DNA from: Acidobacteriota bacterium
Lineage (GTDB): Bacteria > Acidobacteriota > Vicinamibacteria > Vicinamibacterales > CAVVIG01
Direction of reading: 5' to 3'
Length of the DNA stretch: 5,027 nt
Assembly (NCBI GenBank): GCA_003222555.1
Contig: QHWL01000153.1
Span: 1 to 5,027 of the forward strand
Shown here one piece after another: positions 1-5,027 of this stretch (positions within the stretch are counted from its first letter, which is position 1; every line of letters begins with the position of its first letter). The position numbers and the translations under genes are program-made. The notes below the pieces were generated by a model, which did not search any database, was not told where the DNA came from, and saw only the letters and a list, made by a program, of their open reading frames with translations.

Positions 1-4
1 CGTC

Positions 5-1198
5 GTGTTTCAACGCCCGCTCCGCTTTATCTGGGACATTGCGGGGGACGTTCAGGAGCGCTATCACGTCGACCTGGTTCCGGCGCTGACCATCTTCGTC
101 GGCGTCTTCATCTTTCACGAATCCCGAAAACGGCTGCAGGCGAAGGCTGACGCGATTGCTGCCGCGGCCGAGGCAGCGCAGGCTCGCACGCGCTCGGCGG
201 AACTCGAGCGGCTCATGACATTCAGCCGGGCGCTCGCCAACGCGCTGGATGAGACGAAGCTTCAGCAAGTCCTCTGGAGATTTCTGCCGGCATTCGCCGG
301 CGAACGCGAGTTTTGGGTCCTGACGCGCAAGCTGGACCGCTGGGATGCGCTTGTGCGGGACACGACAGGTACCAACAGGCAGCCGGTAGAAGAGCTCGAA
401 TCGATCGCGGAACGAGCGTTATTGCCCGAATCACTTTCGGAGGCAGGCATCGAAGGAACCGTGCATGCCGAGGCTCTCTGCTTTCCCATGATTGCCGGAG
501 AAAAAGTGATTGGGGTGCTCGGGATTCGCGACGGATCCACGCTCACGCACGATGAACGGAAAGCCCTCGCCGCCGCCACGGGATTGATCGCGATTGCCGT
601 GAGAAATGTGCACTTGTTTCTGGAGACGCACGAACACAGCCTGCGCGACGGCCTCACCAGCTGTTTCAACCGTACCCATGGTCTCGAGACGCTGGACATG
701 GAGCTGCGACGGGCGAGACGCATGCGGCTGCCGCTGTCGATTCTGATGTTCGATATCGACCATTTCAAGAGCATCAACGATCAGCTCGGGCATCTTCGCG
801 GCGATGACCTGCTCCGGGCGGTGGGGGCCCAGCTCACTCGTGTTTTTCGAGCCACCGATGTCAGATGCCGGTATGGCGGCGATGAGTTCCTCGTCATTCT
901 TCTTGGGACGCCGCTACTCGGAGCCCAGCAGGCCGCTGAAAACCTGCGGCGGGAGATCCAGACGCTCGCGATGGTGGCCGGCGATCGAACGGTCCCCGTC
1001 ACTGCGAGCATCGGGGTGGCTTCGGCGGCTTCGGCTGAAATGGACGTCACCGCGTTGATCGAACGGGCAGACGAAGCGCTGTACCAGGCCAAACGATCGG
1101 GGCGGAATCGTTTCTGCGTCGCGGGCCCCGCGGAGCCCTCGTCGCCGGCTGAGCCCCAGGCTCTCGGCCTGCAGGGAAGCGCCGATCGGCGGCACTGA
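5..1198 (+). CDS. Membrane-anchored GAF-GGDEF diguanylate cyclase (5' end possibly incomplete)
   Basis: Predicted to make the second messenger c-di-GMP from two GTP at the inner face of the cytoplasmic membrane. One short hydrophobic segment lies at about residues 24-38 and is followed by basic residues (SRKR). An Ala/Glu/Arg-rich coiled-coil linker covers about 41-70, a GAF-like sensor domain about 66-205 (core around CFPMIAGEKVIGVLGIRD), and a GGDEF domain about 210-372. The cyclase looks active: FDIDHFK at 249-255 carries the metal-binding Asp, the signature YGGDEF ends at 295, and SGRNRF closes the domain. The inhibitory I-site RxxD is intact (RATD, 282-285, five residues before GGDEF), so product inhibition is expected. 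The final 25 residues are a Pro/Ala/Ser-rich tail of unknown role. The GAF ligand is unknown. The start given is a GTG four bases from the window edge. The frame stays open to the edge, so the true start, and possibly more membrane helices, may lie upstream. The histidine kinase gene follows closely on the same strand. Confidence 0.95.
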   Translation: MFQRPLRFIWDIAGDVQERYHVDLVPALTIFVGVFIFHESRKRLQAKADAIAAAAEAAQARTRSAELERLMTFSRALANALDETKLQQVLWRFLPAFAGEREFWVLTRKLDRWDALVRDTTGTNRQPVEELESIAERALLPESLSEAGIEGTVHAEALCFPMIAGEKVIGVLGIRDGSTLTHDERKALAAATGLIAIAVRNVHLFLETHEHSLRDGLTSCFNRTHGLETLDMELRRARRMRLPLSILMFDIDHFKSINDQLGHLRGDDLLRAVGAQLTRVFRATDVRCRYGGDEFLVILLGTPLLGAQQAAENLRREIQTLAMVAGDRTVPVTASIGVASAASAEMDVTALIERADEALYQAKRSGRNRFCVAGPAEPSSPAEPQALGLQGSADRRH

Positions 1199-1264
1199 AG
1201 CCACGGCAAGCGGCGGGATCCGGATAATCATGTCAACCACGACCTGGCGCGTGTCTCCTCCGGC

Positions 1265-1269
1265 GAGGG
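1265..1269 (+). promoter_or_regulatory. Ribosome binding site of the hybrid kinase gene
   Basis: GAGGG lies four bases before ATG 1274 and only one base before the alternative TTG at 1271. The spacing therefore favours the ATG, although it is slightly short. Confidence 0.5.
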
Positions 1270-1273
1270 CTTG

Positions 1274-2581
1274 ATGATCGGCTCAGTGATCCCGTACCTC
1301 GTCGTGGCGATGTTGATCGCGTTGGCGGCGGCCGTTGTGGCGGCGGTGCGTACGCGCACCGCACGGGCCGCCCTGCTTGCCAGCGAGGAAAAGTGCCGGC
1401 AGCTCGTCGAGCACGCGCCCGAGGCGGCGACGCGGGCGCAGGATCAGCAGACGCAGCAAGCGCAGACCATCGAAGCCGTGGGGCGGCTGACCGGCGACAT
1501 CGCACACGACCTTAACAACCTGTTAACGGCGATCGCCGGTTACACTGAGCTGCTGATCACGAAGCTGGATCAGACCAATCCGATGATTCAGGACGCCCAT
1601 GAGATTCGGCGTGCTGCCTTGGGCGCGGCGCGGCTCACCAAACAGTTGGTGGCCGTCAGCCGCAGTCAGCCGGCGACGACAGAGATCATCGACGTCAACG
1701 CGGTGGTGGCGCGCACCGCGGGCGTCCTCAACGGCATGCTGGGCAACGACATCGGCGTGACACTGGCGCTCGATGGCGACATCAAGCGCGTCAAGGTCGG
1801 TGCGAGGCATGTCGAAGAGATTGTGCTCAACCTCGCCCTCAACGCGCGCGACGCCATGCCGAACGGCGGCCGCCTGACGTTCACCACCGTCATGCATATG
1901 AACACCGGACGGGACGCCGCGATCGGGCAGGCAGGCGAGTATGTGCGACTGATCGTCACCGACACCGGCTGCGGCATCCCCAAGGAGATTCAGTCGACCG
2001 TATTCGAGCCGTTCCTGACCACGCGAGGCAGCATCGGCAGTGCCATCGGTCTGGCGAAGGTCCACGACATCGTGAAACAAAGCGGAGGCCGCATTCACCT
2101 CGACTCGGCGGCCGGCGTCGGCACGACGTTCACCGTCGACCTGCCCGCGACATCGGAACCCTCAGCGGCAGCCCATCCGACCCCTTCGGCGCCACGATTG
2201 GACTGGGGCTCGGTGCTGATCGTCGAAGACGAGCCCCGCGTGCGCGAGCTCGTCAAGGTGATGCTCGTTCGTGCCGGACACGACGTCGTGGCGGCGGCAG
2301 GGCCGCACGAAGCCATCGCGTTGCTGAAGCGCCCACATGACATCAAGCTCGTGCTGATCGACATCGTCCTGCCCGAGATGAATGGGTACGACCTGGCGGC
2401 CGAAGTGCGGAAAATCGCGCCAGACGCCCACATCGTGTTCATGTCTGGCTTCGCCTGCGATTTGATGCGGCAATCCGCGGACAGCTTCCTCGCGAAGCCT
2501 TTCACCGTCGAAGCGCTCACCAATATCGTCCACGAGGCGCTCGCGGTCCCTCCGGGCAGGAGCGGCCAATCGTCGATTTAG
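1274..2581 (+). CDS. Hybrid sensor histidine kinase with C-terminal receiver domain
   Basis: A two-component kinase of the HDxNN (NtrB-like) class fused to a receiver. One N-terminal membrane helix spans about residues 2-25 with almost no periplasmic part. Residues 37-51 (SEEKCRQLVEHAPEA) look like the first helix of a PAS domain, but the PAS core is absent and a Gln-rich linker runs directly into the dimerisation helix. The phospho-accepting His is H78 in IAHDLNNLL. The ATPase domain has an N-box (NLALNARDAM, 186-195), a G1 box (DTGCGIP, 230-236) and an F-box (FEPFLTTR, 244-251). Its G2 box is degenerate: GSAIGL at 255-260 where GTGLGL is usual. After a Ser/Pro/Ala linker (about 292-309), the receiver has acidic residues E318-E320, phospho-acceptor D363 (LIDIVLPEMNG), S391 and K408, all as expected. 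The phosphate path would normally continue to an Hpt protein, but none is in the window. ATG 1274 is chosen for its spacing to GAGGG; TTG 1271 is one codon earlier. Probably in an operon with the upstream cyclase. The signal sensed is unknown. Confidence 0.93.
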   Translation: MIGSVIPYLVVAMLIALAAAVVAAVRTRTARAALLASEEKCRQLVEHAPEAATRAQDQQTQQAQTIEAVGRLTGDIAHDLNNLLTAIAGYTELLITKLDQTNPMIQDAHEIRRAALGAARLTKQLVAVSRSQPATTEIIDVNAVVARTAGVLNGMLGNDIGVTLALDGDIKRVKVGARHVEEIVLNLALNARDAMPNGGRLTFTTVMHMNTGRDAAIGQAGEYVRLIVTDTGCGIPKEIQSTVFEPFLTTRGSIGSAIGLAKVHDIVKQSGGRIHLDSAAGVGTTFTVDLPATSEPSAAAHPTPSAPRLDWGSVLIVEDEPRVRELVKVMLVRAGHDVVAAAGPHEAIALLKRPHDIKLVLIDIVLPEMNGYDLAAEVRKIAPDAHIVFMSGFACDLMRQSADSFLAKPFTVEALTNIVHEALAVPPGRSGQSSI

Positions 2582-2609
2582 CAGCATGAGGATCCGTTTC
2601 TTGCTGACC

Positions 2610-2615
2610 GAGGTG
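2610..2615 (+). promoter_or_regulatory. Ribosome binding site of the SPFH gene
   Basis: GAGGTG sits 4-6 bases before the GTG at 2620. It supports that unusual start codon, which also gives the expected family N-terminus MGLIDFIKGEL. Confidence 0.65.
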
Positions 2616-2619
2616 CATC

Positions 2620-3678
2620 GTGGGACTGATTGACTTCATCAAAGGCGAACTGATCGAGATCATCGAGTGGACCGATGACTCGCGCGACACGCTCTCGTAC
2701 CGGTTCCCAGACAAAGACAAAGAAATCAAGCGGGGCGCCCAGCTGATCGTGCGGGAGTCTCAAGTCGCGCAGTTCGTGTACCTCGGCCAGTACGGCGACG
2801 CCTTCAACCCTGGGCGTTACACTCTCTCTACGGACAACATCCCCGTCCTGACCAAGCTTCAGGGATGGAAGTACGGGTTCGAGACGCCGTTCAAGGCCGA
2901 TGTCTACTACGTCACGACGCGGCTGTTCACCGGCAACAAGTGGGGTACCTCCAACCCGGTGATGGTCCGCGATCAGGATTTCGGCATCGTGCGGGTTCGG
3001 GCGTTCGGCACCTACGACTTCCGCATCGTGGACGCGAAACGGTTCCTGAAGGAGGTGGCCGGCACCGACGACCACTTTCGCCTCGACGAGTTTGCCGATG
3101 CGATGCGGTCGCGCATCGTAAGCGTGTTCAGCGAAGCGCTGGCAGCCAGCAAAGTGCCGGTCCTCGACGTGGCGGCGCGCTACACGGAACTCGGCAATGC
3201 GCTTCTGCCCCTGATCAACCCGGTGCTCGGCCACAAGTACGGCCTGGAGATGGCGAGCTTTGTCCTCGAGAACGTCTCGGTGCCGCCAGAGGTCGAGCAG
3301 GCCGTCGACAAGCGATCCAGCATGGCCGCGGTCGGGAACCTGAACGACTTCGTGAAGTACCAAATGGCTCAGGGCCTCGAGAAGGGCGGCGCCGGAGCCG
3401 GCGGCATCGGCGCGGAGATGGCCGTCGGCCTGGCGATGGCGCAGCAGATGCTGAACCAGCCGGGTGGCGTCATGGCGCAGGCCACCCCGGCTGCAGGTGC
3501 AACCGCAGCCGGTTCCTTAGGGGTGCCAGAGACACTGAGCCCGGGCGACGCCGCGCGGCTGCTCGGCGTCACCGAGGCCGACGTGATCGCGAGCCTCGAG
3601 TCCGGCGATCTCAAGGGCAAGCGCATCGGCTCCCAGTGGCGGGTCACCAAAGCGCAGCTCGCGCAGTTTCTCCAGTAG
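2620..3678 (+). CDS. SPFH (band 7/YdjI-like) protein with C-terminal excisionase-like HTH domain
   Basis: A member of the SPFH family annotated as 'virion core protein' or YdjI-like. Bacillus YdjI belongs here and is tied to membrane-stress functions of a PspA-type operon. The N-terminus (MGLIDFIKGELIEIIEW) is typical for the group. An SPFH domain covers about residues 20-230 and includes the paired pieces VQ-type strand FVYLGQYGDAFNPGRYTL (52-69) and FGIVRVRAFGTYDFRI (121-136). An Ala/Gly/Met/Gln-rich, low-complexity linker follows (about 250-303). Residues 304-352 form a helix-turn-helix of the excisionase/HTH_17 type: LSPGDAARLLGVTEADV, then GDLKGKRIGSQWRV and KAQLAQFL. No transmembrane helix is evident, so membrane association would be peripheral or through partners. 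The GTG start is set by GAGGTG six bases upstream. The gene begins 38 bases after the kinase gene and could share its transcript. Its stop codon directly abuts the stop of the convergent zinc-ribbon gene. Function is inferred from family only. The HTH might bind DNA or act as a protein-binding module. Confidence 0.92.
   Translation: MGLIDFIKGELIEIIEWTDDSRDTLSYRFPDKDKEIKRGAQLIVRESQVAQFVYLGQYGDAFNPGRYTLSTDNIPVLTKLQGWKYGFETPFKADVYYVTTRLFTGNKWGTSNPVMVRDQDFGIVRVRAFGTYDFRIVDAKRFLKEVAGTDDHFRLDEFADAMRSRIVSVFSEALAASKVPVLDVAARYTELGNALLPLINPVLGHKYGLEMASFVLENVSVPPEVEQAVDKRSSMAAVGNLNDFVKYQMAQGLEKGGAGAGGIGAEMAVGLAMAQQMLNQPGGVMAQATPAAGATAAGSLGVPETLSPGDAARLLGVTEADVIASLESGDLKGKRIGSQWRVTKAQLAQFLQ
3487..3512. 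repeat. Strong inverted repeat (hairpin) inside the SPFH linker
   Basis: CCGGCTGC at 3487-3494 is exactly complementary to GCAGCCGG at 3505-3512. After one unpaired A (3495), GGT (3496-3498) pairs with ACC (3502-3504) around a GCA loop. This makes an 11-bp GC-rich stem. It lies in codons for the Ala/Gly/Thr linker and has no clear T-tract on either strand, so it is not called as a terminator. Low-complexity codon choice may explain it. Confidence 0.4.
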
Positions 3679-4395
3679 TCAGCCTGACGCCTTCTTCAGC
3701 CAGCGCGCCGCCGCGGCCAAGCCGGCTTCGACCAGGCCGGTGGACGAGGCGGCCTTCCACCACTCAGCGTCGCTTTGCCCCGAGGAAAGCGACGCCTCGA
3801 CTTCGCGCCGCGCGCGCTCGAGCTGAAGCGCCAACGTGGGATCGATTGGTCGATCGTGCCGGTCGGCCTGCTGAAGCTGGGCGATCATCTGCTCGGTCTG
3901 CTTCATGTCCAGCATCGACACGGGCGAGCCGCAGTGCGTGCAGGAGGAAGCCGTGGCGAGGTCGATCGCAGCGCCGCAGTTCGAGCAATTCACCATCTGG
4001 ATGTTCTGCCGCAGCTCCTCCAGTTGCTGCGGCGAAAGCGGGCGGATGAAGTTCTTCTCGCGCAGGAAATTGAAGAAGGTGATCAACCGTCCGTGGTCGT
4101 GGTCGCAGCGCCAGTATTGAAACGGGGTGTTGCGCTGCAGGTCGTGCGTCTGATGCAGGTGCGAGCCGCAGCGGGGGCACTTCAAAACGATCGAGAGCGG
4201 CGCGCGCTTTGACGAGGCCTGTTCGCCGATGAGCTTGAACAGCTTGAGAGTCGAGCCGGGCGTGAGCTGAAGGTTCTCGTGCTGGTCGAACCAGAACGCC
4301 TGGCAGGAAGCACACAGATCGATACTGACCGTCGCACCAAGGGACGCCTCGAGCGTCAAGGCCGTCATGGCCGACCCACAACTCGGGCAATTCAT
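3679..4395 (-). CDS. Multi-zinc-ribbon protein (TFIIB-type zinc finger family)
   Basis: A soluble protein of 238 residues with three zinc-binding modules. The first is a TFIIB-type zinc finger: C3/C6 (CPSC) with C28/C31 (CASC), followed by FWFDQHE, which matches that family's 'C..C...WlD..E' ending. The second has C73/C76 (CPRC) with C97, H99 and H101 (YWRCDHDHGR), so Cys/His replaces a second CxxC. The third is compact, C137/C140 (CSNC) with C152/C155 (CTHC). A helical, charged stretch (about 160-205) follows, and the end (TGLVEAGLAAAARWLKKASG) could be an amphipathic helix. The ATG at 4395 gives the family-like start MNCPSC. An in-frame TTG at 4428 would add 11 residues. Neither start has a clear Shine-Dalgarno sequence. 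The gene is convergent with the SPFH gene, stop against stop. Because zinc-ribbon and SPFH proteins share the Bacillus ydjFGHI operon, a joint role in membrane-stress protein assembly is a reasonable inference, not shown. The biochemical role is unknown. Confidence 0.87.
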   Translation of the reverse strand: MNCPSCGSAMTALTLEASLGATVSIDLCASCQAFWFDQHENLQLTPGSTLKLFKLIGEQASSKRAPLSIVLKCPRCGSHLHQTHDLQRNTPFQYWRCDHDHGRLITFFNFLREKNFIRPLSPQQLEELRQNIQMVNCSNCGAAIDLATASSCTHCGSPVSMLDMKQTEQMIAQLQQADRHDRPIDPTLALQLERARREVEASLSSGQSDAEWWKAASSTGLVEAGLAAAARWLKKASG

Positions 4396-4492
4396 TTGAC
4401 GGCCAACAACCGCAACCGGCTTCGACAACTAACAGGTCGGAAACCGGCGCGGCACGTCAGATGATAATTCAACCGCAACGCCCGAAGACAGT

Positions 4493-4520
4493 AAAGGGGG
4501 AGCAAGGCGCTCCCCCCTTT
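4493..4520 (-). terminator. Rho-independent terminator of the TonB-dependent receptor gene
   Basis: GGGGGAGC (4496-4503) pairs perfectly with GCTCCCCC (4509-4516) around the loop AAGGC. AAA (4493-4495) and TTT (4518-4520) extend the stem past one bulged C. Read on the minus strand, the hairpin is preceded by an A-rich side and followed by the T-rich TTTACTGTCTT. It lies 29 bases after the receptor stop codon and before the zinc-ribbon gene, so it fits as the end of the receptor transcript. The T-tract is interrupted, so strength is uncertain. Confidence 0.75.
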
Positions 4521-4548
4521 CAGAAAACTTCGACTGTCGTTCGCTCAA

Positions 4549-5027
4549 TCAGAACTCATACCTGACGCCGAACTGGAACCGGCGCTGGCCGTCGCCAACG
4601 AGACCGAGGTTCGTTGTGTAGCCCTTGACCGCAGTGACGAAGTTGCCCGCGCTGATGTCGGCGTTTGCGCCATCGACGTAAAGGTTCGCGTGCTTGAAGG
4701 GGTTGTAGAGCTCGAAACGGATCTGCACGGCCTGGCCACCGTTGAGCCGGAACCGCTTCCCGAAGACCGTATCGATGTTCCATCTTCCAGGCGCCCGGAA
4801 CACGTTCCGCGCGGTCATGCTCGACGGATACGGACCGAAGTCATTCGTGCCGGTGATCGCGTTTGCGTAGGAACCCACACCTTTGAGCTGGCTGCTCAGG
4901 TCGATGTAGTTGTACGTATTCGGGTCGCCGCTGGATGGCGGATTCGAGCTCGGGGACGGCAGCGAGCCGACACCGATCATCCGCATGCACTTCGAATTGG
5001 CGTTGGTACAGTCATACACGGTGAACG
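4549..5027 (-). CDS. TonB-dependent outer-membrane receptor, C-terminal fragment (5' end outside window)
   Basis: The last 158 codons of a gene that enters from the right edge; the frame is open at 5027, so this is a partial gene and not a short protein. The sequence shows the end of a TonB-dependent transporter beta-barrel of the large Acidobacteriota type, which usually has an N-terminal carboxypeptidase-regulatory-like domain and a plug, neither visible here. Typical pieces are NVFRAPGRWNIDTVFGKRF, then QIRFELYNPFKHANL, and a last strand RRFQFGVRYEF. It ends in Phe, the usual C-terminal signal recognised by the BAM outer-membrane assembly machinery. Two cysteines near the left of the fragment (YDCTNANSKC) may form a disulfide in an extracellular loop. 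A Ser/Pro-rich stretch (LPSPSSNPPSSG) looks like a surface loop. Substrate cannot be told from this fragment; carbohydrates or siderophores are common. A hairpin terminator follows the stop codon. Confidence 0.93.
   Translation of the reverse strand, partial: FTVYDCTNANSKCMRMIGVGSLPSPSSNPPSSGDPNTYNYIDLSSQLKGVGSYANAITGTNDFGPYPSSMTARNVFRAPGRWNIDTVFGKRFRLNGGQAVQIRFELYNPFKHANLYVDGANADISAGNFVTAVKGYTTNLGLVGDGQRRFQFGVRYEF

Noticed and set aside
1512..1526. Palindromic TTAACA-ACC-TGTTAA in the kinase gene
   Set aside because: It encodes the invariant Asn-Asn-Leu-Leu of the H-box, so the symmetry is explained by protein constraint and chance.
1523..2098. A 191-codon minus-strand open frame opposite the kinase
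   Set aside because: It is Asp/His/Arg-rich antisense of conserved kinase motifs with no family features.
2586..2633. Small ORF MRIRFLLTEVHRGTD overlapping the SPFH start
   Set aside because: There is no ribosome binding site of its own and it contains the Shine-Dalgarno of the SPFH gene. Too short to support.
2578..3363. A 261-codon minus-strand open frame opposite the SPFH gene
   Set aside because: It has no recognisable domain and a composition typical of antisense shadows. The plus-strand SPFH reading is unambiguous.
3678..3688. GTCAG-C-CTGAC symmetry across the convergent stop junction
   Set aside because: The arms are only five bases with a one-base centre, too tight for a useful hairpin and with no T-tract.
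2865..4049. A 394-codon plus-strand open frame spanning the end of the SPFH gene and the zinc-ribbon region
   Set aside because: The translation is Arg/Ala/Gly-rich with no domain. It is a GC-driven shadow of the SPFH gene and of the antisense zinc-ribbon gene, both of which have clear family motifs.
4461..4466. Possible -10 element TATCAT (minus strand) for the zinc-ribbon gene
   Set aside because: It is in a sensible place, about 65 bases before the ATG, but no -35 box is recognisable at 16-18 bases, so it is not called.

Overview
The window is GC-rich bacterial DNA, almost completely coding. It holds three tandem plus-strand genes (5-3678) followed by two minus-strand genes (3679-5027). 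The minus-strand genes end in a TonB-dependent receptor fragment whose last residues have the style of the very large receptor families of Acidobacteriota. The diguanylate cyclase and the SPFH and zinc-ribbon proteins also look like proteins from that phylum, perhaps class Vicinamibacteria. This placement is inferred from protein style only; there is no rRNA or marker gene here.

Plus strand, 5-2581: signalling. A membrane-anchored GAF-GGDEF diguanylate cyclase with an intact active site and inhibitory site is followed after 72-75 bases by a membrane-anchored hybrid histidine kinase with a C-terminal receiver. The kinase keeps only the first residues of a PAS domain and has a degenerate ATP-lid glycine box. 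The interval between the two genes is open in the reading frame they share, so one TGA separates them. No Hpt protein, separate regulator or dedicated c-di-GMP effector is visible.

Plus strand, 2620-3678: an SPFH (band 7/YdjI-like) protein with an excisionase-like helix-turn-helix at its C-terminus. It starts 38 bases after the kinase behind a good ribosome binding site and may be co-transcribed with it.

Minus strand, 3679-4395 (or 4428): a protein with three zinc-binding modules. It converges on the SPFH gene, and the two stop codons abut with no base between them. SPFH proteins of this type and multi-zinc-ribbon proteins are associated in the Bacillus ydjFGHI membrane-stress operon. The pair here may be a rearranged version of that partnership, without a PspA gene in view.

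Minus strand, 4493-5027: a rho-independent terminator (4493-4520) downstream of the C-terminal part of an outer-membrane TonB-dependent receptor that runs off the right edge. The terminator separates the receptor transcript from the zinc-ribbon gene.

I see no tRNA, rRNA, insertion sequence, CRISPR array or attachment site. The most unusual points are the SPFH-HTH fusion paired with the zinc-ribbon gene at a zero-gap convergent junction, and the eroded features of the hybrid kinase.
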